Part shown: positions 8,410 through 21,289 of the stretch, piece after piece
How positions within the stretch are numbered: the first letter of the stretch is position 1
How the letters are laid out: each line of letters opens with the position of its first letter
Source: Sphingomonadaceae bacterium
Lineage (GTDB): Bacteria; Pseudomonadota; Alphaproteobacteria; Sphingomonadales; Sphingomonadaceae
Length of the DNA stretch: 35,073 nt
Direction of reading: 5' to 3'
Assembly (NCBI GenBank): GCA_019090585.1
Contig: JAHRVR010000007.1
Span: forward strand, 1-35,073
Notes under the pieces: model-generated
Databases searched by the model: none
What the model was told of the DNA's origin: nothing
What the model saw: the letters and a program-made list of their open reading frames with translations, nothing else
Program-made: the position numbers and the translations under genes

Positions 8410-8677
8410 GAATCGCATCAGGATTCGCGCACCCTGGACCGGTTACCGCGCTGGTGCAGGCCAATCTGTCTGTCTGAAACGCTGGAAAAGCGCCGGGAAA
8501 TGCCCCTTTCGCGCCAATTTTTGCCCTTTGGCATGCCTTCTCGGTTGCAAAAATGCCAAGCTGTCGCCATTGGGAAGTTTCGGGTTTTGTTGCCGCGCTT
8601 TACGGCGAAGCGAGTTGTCTGGCACGACTTGAAATCCGAATGGCAAGCGCCGGCAAATGACAGGATGGATTTTATCG
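8410..8677. other. Leader region before gltB, no gene seen
   Basis: This 268-base stretch has no convincing reading frame. It holds short inverted repeats, for example TTGGCAT (8528-8534) with ATGCCAA (8553-8559), which could form a weak leader hairpin or a regulator site for the glutamate synthase operon. The promoter of gltBD should lie here, but no clear -35/-10 pair can be assigned. A TGGCAC at 8620-8625 resembles half of a sigma-54 promoter but lacks the matching -12 element. Confidence 0.4.
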
Positions 8678-13318
<4,641 letters not shown>

Positions 13319-13336
13319 GAACAGGATCAAGCCACT

Positions 13337-14773
13337 ATGGGCAAGGAAACCGGCTTCCTCGAACTCGATCGCCACGACCGCACTTATGCGGATCCCGGCA
13401 GGCGTCTGAAGCATTACAACGAGTTCGTCATTCCGCTGCCGGAGAAGGAACTCCGCGCGCAGGCATCACGGTGCATGAATTGCGGCATCCCGCACTGCCA
13501 CACCGGCTGCCCGGTCAACAACATCATCCCGGATTGGAACCATCTGGTCTATGAGGATGACTGGCGCAGCGCGCTGGAAGTGCTGCATTCGACCAACAAC
13601 TTTCCGGAATTCACCGGCCGCATCTGCCCCGCCCCCTGCGAGGCGGCGTGCACTCTCAACATCACGGACCAGCCGGTAACGATCAAATCGATCGAGTGCC
13701 AGATCGTCGATAAGGGTTGGGAGAACGGCTGGATCACGCCGCAGGCCCCGGCAGAGCGCACCGGAAAATCCGTCGCCGTGGTCGGTTCCGGCCCATCCGG
13801 CATGGCCTGTGCCCAGCAGCTTGCGCGGGCCGGTCATTCCGTGACGCTGTTTGAAAAGAATGACCGGGTCGGCGGGCTGATGCGCTACGGCATCCCTGAC
13901 TTCAAGATGGAAAAGCACCTGATCAACCGCCGCATGAAGCAGATGGAGGCGGAAGGCGTTGAGTTCCGCACTTCCACTGAAATCGGCGTGACAGTGTCGG
14001 TCAGTTCGCTGAAGGAAAATTTTGACGCAGTGGTCATGTCTGGCGGCTCGGAAGAAGCGCGGCGGCTCGAAATTCCGGGCGCCGAACTGGCGGGCGTCCA
14101 TGTAGCAATGGATTTCCTGCGCCAGCAGAACAAACGCAATGCAGGCGATGATGAAATGCGCGCTGCACCCGACGGGACAATCACGGCCACCGGCAAGAAT
14201 GTCATTGTCATCGGCGGCGGCGATACCGGTTCGGACTGTGTCGGAACGTCAAACCGCCAGGGCGCGAAAAGCATCACCCAGATTGAGATCATGCCCAAGC
14301 CTCCCGTCATGGAAGACAAGGAAATGGTCTGGCCGAACTGGCCGCTCAAGCTGCGCACTTCTTCCAGCCATGAGGAGGAAGGCGTGGACCGCGACTGGGC
14401 GATCCTGACCAAGCGCGTGGTCGGCGAAAACACGGTTCAGGGCCTTGAATGCGTGCGCGTCGATTGGAAAGACGGCAAGATGCAGGAAGTGGAAGGCAGT
14501 GAGTTTACACTCAAGGCCGATGTCATCTTCCTGGCCATGGGCTTCCTCGGACCGCGCAAGCAGGGCCTGCTCGATCAGACCGGCGTGGAGCTAGATCCGC
14601 GCGGCAATGTGAAGGCCGATACAGAGAAGTATCAGACCAGCGACGAGAAGATCTGGGCCTGCGGTGATATGCGCCGGGGCCAGAGTCTTGTGGTCTGGGC
14701 CATCCGCGAGGGCCGCCAGTGCGCCCGCTCCGTTGACGAAGTTTTGATGGGCGTGAGCGAACTGCCGCGCTAG
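13337..14773 (+). CDS. gltD: Glutamate synthase (NADPH) small subunit
   Basis: This 478-residue beta subunit passes electrons from NADPH through FAD and 4Fe-4S clusters to GltB. N-terminal cluster cysteines are visible as Cys46, Cys49, Cys54 and Cys58 ([15 protein letters not shown]) and Cys97, Cys101 and Cys105 (CPAPCEAAC). The FAD-binding GSGPSG motif is at 150-155 and the NADPH-binding GGGDTG at 293-298. The C-terminal [20 protein letters not shown] motif closes the FAD site. The gene lies 18 bases after gltB and is surely co-transcribed. Downstream it converges on the DksA/TraR gene across about 160 bases. Confidence 0.98.
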   Translation: MGKETGFLELDRHDRTYADPGRRLKHYNEFVIPLPEKELRAQASRCMNCGIPHCHTGCPVNNIIPDWNHLVYEDDWRSALEVLHSTNNFPEFTGRICPAPCEAACTLNITDQPVTIKSIECQIVDKGWENGWITPQAPAERTGKSVAVVGSGPSGMACAQQLARAGHSVTLFEKNDRVGGLMRYGIPDFKMEKHLINRRMKQMEAEGVEFRTSTEIGVTVSVSSLKENFDAVVMSGGSEEARRLEIPGAELAGVHVAMDFLRQQNKRNAGDDEMRAAPDGTITATGKNVIVIGGGDTGSDCVGTSNRQGAKSITQIEIMPKPPVMEDKEMVWPNWPLKLRTSSSHEEEGVDRDWAILTKRVVGENTVQGLECVRVDWKDGKMQEVEGSEFTLKADVIFLAMGFLGPRKQGLLDQTGVELDPRGNVKADTEKYQTSDEKIWACGDMRRGQSLVVWAIREGRQCARSVDEVLMGVSELPR

Positions 14774-14892
14774 GCAGCTCGCTTTCCCACCGCAAGAATG
14801 CACTGGCGGTCAAAGTGCAGGAAAGCCGGTTCAAGCCACTGGCGGGTGAGGACAGCCTCTACCGAATCCCAGTTCCATCTTCATTTTATTTC

Positions 14893-14936
14893 GCGATTTC
14901 CGAGCCGCCAGATGCTTCGATCTGGCTCGAAATCGC
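14893..14936. terminator. Imperfect hairpin between convergent genes, possible terminator
   Basis: The stretch GCGATTTC...GAAATCGC folds into a stem interrupted by small bulges, with a GCTTCG loop near 14913-14918. It lies between the ends of gltD (plus) and the DksA/TraR gene (minus), where a bidirectional terminator would be expected. On the minus strand it is followed by an A/T-rich run (GAAATAAAATGAAG), but no true T-tract follows on either strand. Confidence 0.4.
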
Positions 14937-14937
14937 T

Positions 14938-15270
14938 CTAGGCCCCTGAGGCACAGCCCACGCATTGCGTTACGCTCGGGTCGTGCGCCAGGCGGGCTTC
15001 GGCAATTTCCTCGCCGCACGTCAGGCAATATCCCCATTCGCCTTCATCCAGACGTGCAAGCGCCGAGCGGATGCGCTCTTGCTCGGCGCGCCGGCGGCGC
15101 TCTGTCGCCTGCGCCATCGCCTGCTGCTGGATCGCATCGATCCGCGAAAGGCGGCCGACACTGTCCTGCTGCAAAGTCACCGGCTCACGGGCCTCGCGGC
15201 TGATCTGGCCTTCTTCGGCCAGTTCCGCCTGCCGCGTGAGCAGGAGTTTTCGGGCGTCCTCCTCGGTCAT
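14938..15270 (-). CDS. DksA/TraR-type C4 zinc-finger protein
   Basis: A 110-residue protein with a long charged helical N-terminal half and a C-terminal C4 zinc finger, CLTCG with QCVGC, of the DksA/TraR family. The second half (ALARLDEGEWGYCLTCGEEIAEARL) is typical of short TraR/YbiI-like members, which bind RNA polymerase through the secondary channel or are uncharacterised. It lacks the extended coiled coil of full-length DksA (about 150 residues), so it is a paralogue rather than DksA itself. The uracil-DNA glycosylase gene ends only five bases upstream on the same strand (15276), so the two are probably co-transcribed. Confidence 0.92.
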   Translation of the reverse strand: MTEEDARKLLLTRQAELAEEGQISREAREPVTLQQDSVGRLSRIDAIQQQAMAQATERRRRAEQERIRSALARLDEGEWGYCLTCGEEIAEARLAHDPSVTQCVGCASGA

Positions 15271-15275
15271 GGACG

Positions 15276-15971
15276 CTATTGTGCCCAGTCGATGGCCCCG
15301 CGTCCATGGGCCTCAAGAAATTCATTCGCGCGGCTGAAATGCTTGCAGCCGAAGAACCCTGAATAGGCAGAGAGCGGGCTGGGATGCGGGGCGCTCAGCA
15401 CCAGATGGGGGCCGTTCGCAAGCCCCGCAACGCGCGATGCCTTCTTGCGCGCATGGTTGCCCCAGAGCAGGAAAACGCATGGGTCTTTCTTCGCAGCAAC
15501 CGCTGCGACCACCGCGTCGGTGATCGCTTCCCAGCCGAGCCTTTGGTGCGACCCGGCTCGCCCTTGCTCGACAGTAAGAGCGTTGTTCAACAGCAGCACA
15601 CCCTGCCGCGCCCAGCCTTCCAGATTGCCATGACCGTGCCTTTTAATGCCAAGGTCGCTCTCCAGTTCTTTCTGGATGTTGGCCAGCGAAGGCGGAACCT
15701 TGATTCCTTCAGGCACTGAAAATGCAAGCCCATGCGCCTGTCCGGGGCCGTGATAGGGGTCCTGCCCCAGGATAACGACCCGAACTTGTTGCAAAGGCAA
15801 GAGTTCAAGCGCGCGCAGGCGGCTTCCGCGCGGCGGGAATATGCTCTTACCCGAATCCTCTTGCGCGCGCAGAAATCCGCCGAGCTTATGGGCCTCGCGG
15901 CTTGCAAGCGCCGGGCCGATCGCCGCTTCCCAGCTCGGCGGCATTTCAACGCCATGTGCAGCCTCGGCCAT
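15276..15971 (-). CDS. ung: Uracil-DNA glycosylase (family 1)
   Basis: A 231-residue family 1 enzyme that removes uracil from DNA to start base-excision repair. The water-activating loop GQDPYHG is at residues 69-75 with catalytic Asp71. GLAFSVPEGIKVPPSLANI follows, then LLLNNALTV, and the DNA-intercalation loop HPSPLSA is at 196-202. The ATG at 15971 has a strong GGAGG about 9 bases upstream and gives the usual family length; the longer open frame to 16127 would add an unrelated basic extension across the divergent neighbour. It diverges from the exonuclease gene at 16036 (64-base gap) and reads into the DksA/TraR gene. Confidence 0.97.
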   Translation of the reverse strand: MAEAAHGVEMPPSWEAAIGPALASREAHKLGGFLRAQEDSGKSIFPPRGSRLRALELLPLQQVRVVILGQDPYHGPGQAHGLAFSVPEGIKVPPSLANIQKELESDLGIKRHGHGNLEGWARQGVLLLNNALTVEQGRAGSHQRLGWEAITDAVVAAVAAKKDPCVFLLWGNHARKKASRVAGLANGPHLVLSAPHPSPLSAYSGFFGCKHFSRANEFLEAHGRGAIDWAQ

Positions 15972-16035
15972 ATCTCTTGCCTCCACACCACGGCCATTGC
16001 GAAACCGGGGAGCACAGACTAAGCATTTTGGCCAT

Positions 16036-16659
16036 ATGACTGTCCATCTCCACGAAGAAGATCTCCCCGAGGGTGCCCTGGGGCCCGGCCCTATTGCGGT
16101 CGATACCGAAACAATGGGTCTCATCACCCCTAGAGACAGGCTATGCCTGGTCCAGCTGTCAGATGGCGGGGACGACGAACACCTTGTCCGCTTTTCGCCC
16201 GGCAGCGACTATGCAGCGCCAAACCTCAAGGCCGTGCTGGGCGATCCCAACCGCGTGAAGCTCTATCATTTCGCGCGCTTCGATCTTGCGGCTGTTGAGT
16301 ATTACCTTGGCATAATGGCAGAGCCAGTGTTCTGCACCAAGATCGCGAGCAAACTTGTGCGGACTTATACCGACCGGCACGGGCTGAAAGATATTGTGCG
16401 CGAACTGCTCGGCAAGGAAATTTCCAAGCAACAGCAATCGAGCGACTGGGGCGCGCCCGAGCTAAGCAATGCGCAGCTTGAATATGCAGCATCAGATGTG
16501 CGGTACCTGCATGGCCTGCAGGAGATACTGGCCGTGCGCCTGGCCCGTGAGAACCGGACCGAACTGGCGCAGGCCTGCTTTGACTTTCTACCGGCCAGAG
16601 CGCGGCTGGACATTGCCGGCTGGCCCGATCACGACATATTCAGCCATTTGTCGGCATGA
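16036..16659 (+). CDS. RNase D-like DEDDy 3'-5' exonuclease
   Basis: A 207-residue RNase D/DnaQ-fold exonuclease domain. The DEDD metal ligands are visible: Asp23 and Glu25 in VDTETMG, Asp83 in FARFDLAAVEYYLG, and the DEDDy tyrosine and aspartate Tyr150/Asp154 in EYAASDVRYLHGLQ. There is no HRDC domain, so it is the short form common in alphaproteobacteria rather than full-length Rnd (about 370 residues). The ATG at 16036 is chosen because the ordered domain begins directly after it. The gene stands seven bases before lptC, an arrangement frequent in this class, and probably heads the operon. Its substrate (RNA or DNA) is not shown. Confidence 0.9.
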   Translation: MTVHLHEEDLPEGALGPGPIAVDTETMGLITPRDRLCLVQLSDGGDDEHLVRFSPGSDYAAPNLKAVLGDPNRVKLYHFARFDLAAVEYYLGIMAEPVFCTKIASKLVRTYTDRHGLKDIVRELLGKEISKQQQSSDWGAPELSNAQLEYAASDVRYLHGLQEILAVRLARENRTELAQACFDFLPARARLDIAGWPDHDIFSHLSA

Positions 16660-16666
16660 GACCGGA

Positions 16667-17314
16667 ATGACCGCCCAAGCCGACCTGATTCGCGATCGGC
16701 GCCGCGCGTTCGCCGCGCCCGGCGGATTCCATGACCGGCTGATTACGATCCTGTCCAAGGCACTGCCTGCGGCGATCGGACTGGTGGCAGCCGTCATGAT
16801 CCTTTCACCGCTTAGCCCGCGCGGAGAAGTGGGTTTCCTCCTCGACCGCAACAAGGTGGCCATCACCAGCGAACGCATTGCCGTCGACAAGGCCATGTAT
16901 CGCGGCCAGGACGGGCGCGGCCGGCCCTTTGTCGTCAAGGCAGGCAGCGCCATACAGGCAACATCAGCCAATCCCACAGTCATTCTGCACAAACTCGAAG
17001 CCCATCTTGAGATGACCGAAGGCCCAGCGCGGATCTGGGCGCCTCAGGGCAACTATAATTACCGATCGGAACAAATCACCGTGGATGGCCCGGTCAACTT
17101 CGAAGCGGCGGATGGCTATCGAATGGTCACCCAGAATGTTGCCATAGACCTCAATGAACACAAGGCAGTCGGGTCGGGCGGGGTATCCGGATCGGTCTCG
17201 ACCGGGACATTCGCGGCGGACAGCATCATCGCCGATCTCGACGCCCGCACCGTGACACTAGAGGGGAATGCCCGGCTGCTCATGACGCCCGGAAAGTTGA
17301 GGATCCCCAAATGA
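16667..17314 (+). CDS. lptC: LPS export ABC transporter periplasmic protein LptC
   Basis: A 215-residue bitopic protein. A short cytoplasmic basic N-terminus is followed by one membrane helix (about residues 30-50, ALPAAIGLVAAVMIL) and a periplasmic beta-jellyroll domain with the LptC-type pattern (DRNKVAITSERIAVDKAMYRG, GRPFVVKAGSAIQ, LEGNARLLM). LptC links the LptBFG transporter to LptA in the bridge that carries LPS to the outer membrane. The gene begins seven bases after the exonuclease stop, and its own stop overlaps the lptA start, so coupling is expected. The start was placed at the ATG that follows the upstream gene directly. Confidence 0.9.
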   Translation: MTAQADLIRDRRRAFAAPGGFHDRLITILSKALPAAIGLVAAVMILSPLSPRGEVGFLLDRNKVAITSERIAVDKAMYRGQDGRGRPFVVKAGSAIQATSANPTVILHKLEAHLEMTEGPARIWAPQGNYNYRSEQITVDGPVNFEAADGYRMVTQNVAIDLNEHKAVGSGGVSGSVSTGTFAADSIIADLDARTVTLEGNARLLMTPGKLRIPK

Positions 17315-17826
17315 TGTCCCGTCTTCGCCCGTCCCGGCTGGTTCGCAACACAATCCTGACCTTCACCGGCTTGCTGTGCAGCCTCATGGCCTGGCAGCAG
17401 CTGACAGCGCAGGCCATTTCCGGTCATGATTCCGATGCGCCGGTTAGTTACGCTGCGGATAGGATTGAACTGCAGGACCGGCAAAGCCGCGTTGTCCTTT
17501 CCGGGAATGTCGATGTCAGCCAGGGTGATCTAAGACTGCTGGCAAAGCGCACAATCGTCGAATTCAACGACACTGGTTCGCTCAAGATCCAGCGGATTAC
17601 GGCGACCGGCGGCGTACTGGTAAGGCGCGGCAACCAGGTCGCGCGCGGCGATGTCGCGATCTACGACTTTAATCGACGAATCATCACGATGGTTGGCAAT
17701 GCTTCACTTCGGCGCGGGGGAGATACACTCAACGGCAAGCGATTCGTGATTGACCTCAAGAGCGGCGTTTCCGCCGTCGAGGGCGGGCGGGTTTCAGGCA
17801 CTTTCTCGGTGCCGGAAAAGAAATGA
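17311..17826 (+). CDS. lptA: LPS transport periplasmic protein LptA (OstA-like)
   Basis: A 171-residue protein with an N-terminal signal sequence (helix about residues 12-34) and an OstA/LptA domain: APVSYAADRIELQDRQSRVVLSGNVDVSQGDLRL and later GGDTLNGKRFVIDLKSGVS. It forms the periplasmic beta-jellyroll bridge for LPS. Its ATG overlaps the lptC stop (17311-17314); a second ATG at 17314 could also serve. In related genomes lptB, encoding the ATPase, usually follows; here transcription instead runs into an AT-rich gap and the tailspike-like gene pair, so lptB must be elsewhere or the operon has been interrupted. Confidence 0.92.
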   Translation: MMSRLRPSRLVRNTILTFTGLLCSLMAWQQLTAQAISGHDSDAPVSYAADRIELQDRQSRVVLSGNVDVSQGDLRLLAKRTIVEFNDTGSLKIQRITATGGVLVRRGNQVARGDVAIYDFNRRIITMVGNASLRRGGDTLNGKRFVIDLKSGVSAVEGGRVSGTFSVPEKK

Positions 17827-18056
17827 ACCACGGCGGCGATCGCGGTTTCCTGATTGCTGGCTAACCCCGCCAGGCTCTAACTCGTTCTAAAAACAAATAA
17901 TTTATAGGCTCCGGCAGCGCGGCTTAGATAAAAAGAGCCGTCCATTCAGCCCCTCGCTATATAACCAATTCGGTTATTTATTGATATAGTATTTTCCTAC
18001 TTGGGAAAGTGTGCATATTTGCTTGCGGGATTTCATAAGCTGAATTGGAGCCCCAC
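17827..18056. promoter_or_regulatory. AT-rich leader with nested palindromes before the tailspike-like pair
   Basis: This 230-base gap is notably richer in A and T than its neighbours from about 17885 to 18015. It contains ATAACC/GGTTAT arms (17961-17966 and 17972-17977) nested inside CTATAT/ATATAG arms (17957-17962 and 17984-17989), then TTTCC/GGAAA arms (17993-17997 and 18004-18008). These could be operators or part of a terminator for the lpt operon. A promoter for the following gene pair is expected here, but no confident -35/-10 pair was found. Confidence 0.45.
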
Positions 18057-18518
18057 ATGCCCCCGACGAAACCTATAAACCTGCCAGCAGGCTATGCCCC
18101 CGCCTTCGCAATCGGCTTTGCCGATGAAGATGGCGAGCTCACTATTGTCGATACAGTAAAACCGCTGCCCGTAGCGCTACCATCGGGCACTCCCATCGAT
18201 GTGCAACAGATACATCCCGTGCCAACCGCGCCGCTTGAGGGAACGACAAGTGCTTCTGTGCTGGTCGGCCCGTTCCAGCCAGCCCTGCACCGTCCCATCG
18301 TGATTACACTCTCTGGCCAGTGGGAAGGCGAGGTGCAGGTAGAACGCTCCAGCGACGCAGGCGCCACGCGGCATATATTGACCGCGGCAGGCACGCCATG
18401 GGCCAATTTCACTGCCAATGCCTGTGAAATGATCTGGGAAGAGCAGGAGAGCAATATCGAGCTCTATCTCAACATCACCATTTCATCGGGAACTCTCACA
18501 TACAGGATCGCACAATGA
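18057..18518 (+). CDS. Small beta-rich protein paired with tailspike-like protein, phage-type
   Basis: A 153-residue protein without signal peptide or membrane helix. The ATG at 18057 is preceded by GGAG at ideal spacing; a TTG four codons upstream is less likely. The second half (residues 85-153) has alternating hydrophobic strands with the pattern SGQWEGEVQVERSSDAG, then GTPWANFTANACEMIWEEQ, ending SGTLTYRIAQ. This pattern resembles small structural or adhesion-associated proteins of alphaproteobacterial phages; the resemblance is from memory. The gene overlaps the next one by four bases (18515-18518), so the two are translated together. Its function is unknown; a chaperone or adaptor for the tailspike-like product is possible. 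Confidence 0.7.
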   Translation: MPPTKPINLPAGYAPAFAIGFADEDGELTIVDTVKPLPVALPSGTPIDVQQIHPVPTAPLEGTTSASVLVGPFQPALHRPIVITLSGQWEGEVQVERSSDAGATRHILTAAGTPWANFTANACEMIWEEQESNIELYLNITISSGTLTYRIAQ

Positions 18519-20308
18519 GCACTATTGATTTCGCCGCGCGCGGGATGGTGCGCAAACTCGATACCGAACTTCTTTCCACCGATGCCGGCAAGGGACAGGC
18601 TCTGATCGGCAGACCAAGCGCAGCTGAACTGGCCTCCTCGGATGCCGCTGCCCGCGGCGAAGGCGCAAAGTGGTACGCTGGCCCATTTGCCTATACCGAA
18701 GCCGCATCGGACGCCTCAGATCACCATCTGACAACGGCCGGCGGGGTCAAACTCTATGTCGATCCCGATGCGTCCGGATCGGTCCACCTCGCGGCCTGGG
18801 GGCTGCCTTTCGACGGTTCTGTAGCACACGACGGGATTCTTGCGGCCGCACAATCAATCAGCGGTGTGCAGGCCATTGTCGGACCCGGTGATGCCAAAGT
18901 CATACGCTTGGATTCAACGGTAACGTTCAATATCGGCGGGCCTGACTGGCGCTTTGGCTTTAGCATCGTTGATTGCTACTATAATGCTGGCACAGCGCTG
19001 GTGACTGAAGGCTGGGGCACAAGTCCCTATGACAAAAGCGCCACGCTGCATGGCGGCATCTGGATTGGGCCGGGCCAGACCGTGGCTGGCAGTATTGGTA
19101 TGCTGGTTACAGGCAGCTCGGCTGACAAAGCCCCGGCGGGTGGGCGCTGTGTCGGAAGCACTTTCAAGGATTTCGAGACAGCCCGCAAAATCGGCGACAA
19201 CGGGTACAACTTCACCTGGGAGAATTGCCAGTTCCACAGCTGTGACATCTGCTTCCATTTCCCCAGCGGATTGAGCAATGCTGGCGAGCGCCTTTCGGAC
19301 ATCGGATGCTCGCTATACAATTCCAAACTGGCGGTGAAGATCGAAGGCGTGTGCAATTACCACAGCACTGCCTGCAGCTATGATTATAACCTCCAGTCGT
19401 TCCTGATGACCGGCGCTGGAAATATCGTGCTGACCAGCTGCCACATGGAGATCGACGCCGCGGCCATCACCGGTATTCCCATCGAAATCACCGACTCCGG
19501 CGCACAGTTCGCCTTCATGGGCGGCCGAGCTTTAGCGTTGAATCATCCGACATGGACCCCATCAGTTCTGGCTTTCATCCATTGCGATGGCGATGCGACA
19601 TTCGATGGCGTGCGCTTCTTTGGCCTGCTTGCCCCAGAAGCATCAGGAGGCAAATTTGACGCAGGGTCAGGCAATGTTCGGCTGGGCCATAATTCCTATC
19701 TCGATACCTCGCAGATGACGGGTATTCGCAAGGTTAGCTGCCTGCGCGAACCGGGCTTCGAGAACAACGATCTCAAAGACGATATGATCTTCCTGACAGA
19801 AGACACAGCGGCCATCACCGACCCGCATCTTGGTGATGCGCTTGACCTTTCGATCAGCAGCGGCGTGACGGCTGCTGACGGGACCTATTGCCTGCGGGCC
19901 GCCAAGAAATGGGGCGCCGGATCGCAGGCAGGCTTTGCAATCGCAGTTCCTTGCAAGCCCGGCGATCTGATCTTCTCAAGCGCCGATATCCTCGATAACG
20001 ATAACCGGTCCGGAACAATATTCATGAACATGCGCTGGCTGCGGGTCGATGGCCTTGACGCCAATGGCGTGCTGATCTTCGTGCAGGAAACTGCGGGCAG
20101 TATTGGCATCGACCCGTCAGATGCCTGGACCAGCTATCGCCCTGCCAACCACCTGCAGGGCGGACCTTCCAGCCGCGCGCCAGAATGGGCGACACATTTC
20201 GCGCTGCATTTCAACATGAACGGCTTTGCAGGCGGGACCGGCGCGGCAGAAGATGGCGGGGACTACTCGCTCTATTTCGACAATATTGGAATCTATCGGT
20301 GGTCCTGA
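18515..20308 (+). CDS. Tailspike-like right-handed beta-helix protein, possible polysaccharide depolymerase
   Basis: A 597-residue protein with no signal peptide. Residues about 1-70 form a head with GKGQALIGRPSAAELASSD. A segment like the start of pectate-lyase-3 beta-helices follows (LAAWGLPFDGSVAHDGILAA, about residues 90-112). Residues 120-440 carry irregular Asn/Cys/Gly-rich rungs (FTWENCQFHSCDICFHF, IVLTSCHMEID, ATFDGVRFFGL) expected of a right-handed parallel beta-helix. A C-terminal beta-sandwich-like domain (about 450-597) ends in SLYFDNIGIYRW and resembles carbohydrate-binding modules. This layout is that of phage tailspikes that bind or cleave capsule and O-antigen. No other phage structural, lysis or integrase gene lies in the window. 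Its neighbours make LPS and exopolysaccharide, so it may be a domesticated polysaccharide-processing enzyme or a phage remnant. Catalytic residues cannot be assigned. Confidence 0.7.
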   Translation: MSTIDFAARGMVRKLDTELLSTDAGKGQALIGRPSAAELASSDAAARGEGAKWYAGPFAYTEAASDASDHHLTTAGGVKLYVDPDASGSVHLAAWGLPFDGSVAHDGILAAAQSISGVQAIVGPGDAKVIRLDSTVTFNIGGPDWRFGFSIVDCYYNAGTALVTEGWGTSPYDKSATLHGGIWIGPGQTVAGSIGMLVTGSSADKAPAGGRCVGSTFKDFETARKIGDNGYNFTWENCQFHSCDICFHFPSGLSNAGERLSDIGCSLYNSKLAVKIEGVCNYHSTACSYDYNLQSFLMTGAGNIVLTSCHMEIDAAAITGIPIEITDSGAQFAFMGGRALALNHPTWTPSVLAFIHCDGDATFDGVRFFGLLAPEASGGKFDAGSGNVRLGHNSYLDTSQMTGIRKVSCLREPGFENNDLKDDMIFLTEDTAAITDPHLGDALDLSISSGVTAADGTYCLRAAKKWGAGSQAGFAIAVPCKPGDLIFSSADILDNDNRSGTIFMNMRWLRVDGLDANGVLIFVQETAGSIGIDPSDAWTSYRPANHLQGGPSSRAPEWATHFALHFNMNGFAGGTGAAEDGGDYSLYFDNIGIYRWS

Positions 20309-20368
20309 CGCGCGCGATCTGATCCCCTTGATCTGGAAGGAAACCAATGTTCGCCTTGCTGGCGACCG

Positions 20369-21088
20369 CTAGTTCCTGGTGCGGTCCAGCAGATAGATAA
20401 ACGAGTTGAACGCGGGCGCGGCTTTGAGGAAGTCGCGCCAGGCCCCCTTCACAGATGAAAAGCCAACAACCACCACGTCTCCACCCAGGATTTGCGGGTC
20501 CGGAGTCAATCCGGCGCGAACGTCGCGCAGATCGAAACGAGCGGCCATTCGCTGGCCTGCGACTGTGCGGAAAACAACGATCTCATCAAGATTCGCGACT
20601 CCGGTTGGACTTTCCGCACGGGCAATGGCCGCGAGCAGCGTATATTCCCGATCTATTTCATAGACGCCCGGCTTTTTCACCTGGCCTTCGACCGAAACAA
20701 ACCGCTTGGCCGGCTCGCTAACCGAAACGACAATCTGCGGATTGACGATGTAGCGCTGACTCAACCGGGACGCGATATCTGCGGCCAGCTCAGGCGGACT
20801 GCGACCGGCTGCCTTAATTTCACCGATGAGCGGCATCTGGATATTGCCAACATTATCGACCTGCAGCTCGTCATTGCTCAGATCCGGTTCCTGAAAGACC
20901 TGCAAGTCAAGCACATCATTGGGAACAATGATGTATGATGTGGGGGGGGCATTGGGATCTGCCGGAGGAATGATCTGGTAGGCAACTTCACCATTGGGCA
21001 CCGCAGACATCCGGGATGAACCACAGGCGCTGAGACCCAATGCAACGACAAGGACCATCAGTGCCTGTAGCCTACTGAGCCTGTTCAC
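20369..21088 (-). CDS. Polysaccharide export lipoprotein (Wza/GumB-like)
   Basis: A 239-residue outer-membrane lipoprotein. The start is placed at a GTG (21088) because AGGGG lies about 8 bases upstream; a TTG six codons earlier would put that site inside the gene. The signal peptide ends in the lipobox LGLSAC with Cys22. A Poly_export domain follows (YIIVPNDVLDLQVFQEPDLS, GNIQMPLIGEIKAAGRSPPELA, YIVNPQIVVSV) and an SLBB domain (FVSVEGQVKKPGVYEIDREYTLLAAIA). Proteins of this type form the outer-membrane channel for capsule or exopolysaccharide. It is one gene of a two-gene minus-strand group with the sugar-phosphate transferase, 201 bases upstream. The matching chain-length kinase (Wzc) is not in this window. 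Confidence 0.93.
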   Translation of the reverse strand: MNRLSRLQALMVLVVALGLSACGSSRMSAVPNGEVAYQIIPPADPNAPPTSYIIVPNDVLDLQVFQEPDLSNDELQVDNVGNIQMPLIGEIKAAGRSPPELAADIASRLSQRYIVNPQIVVSVSEPAKRFVSVEGQVKKPGVYEIDREYTLLAAIARAESPTGVANLDEIVVFRTVAGQRMAARFDLRDVRAGLTPDPQILGGDVVVVGFSSVKGAWRDFLKAAPAFNSFIYLLDRTRN

Positions 21089-21289
21089 GCCTTTTCCCCT
21101 ACTCAAACAAATCGAACCAGAAAGCCATGCCGACCCGCATGTCCGACCCTGTATTTCATTGGCACGGACCGGAAGGCGTAATCAATGATTGAATGGGTTA
21201 CTCCACAGTCCGGGCACCCTGCCTGCCGCATGGTTCGGCCAAGCCCCGCATGGTTCGGAGTCTGCGGATCGCCAGATGCCTTTACCGCG

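Noticed and set aside
8620..8634. A TGGCAC followed by TTGAAA upstream of gltB as a sigma-54 promoter
   Set aside because: The -12 GC dinucleotide is missing and the spacing between the elements is one base short.
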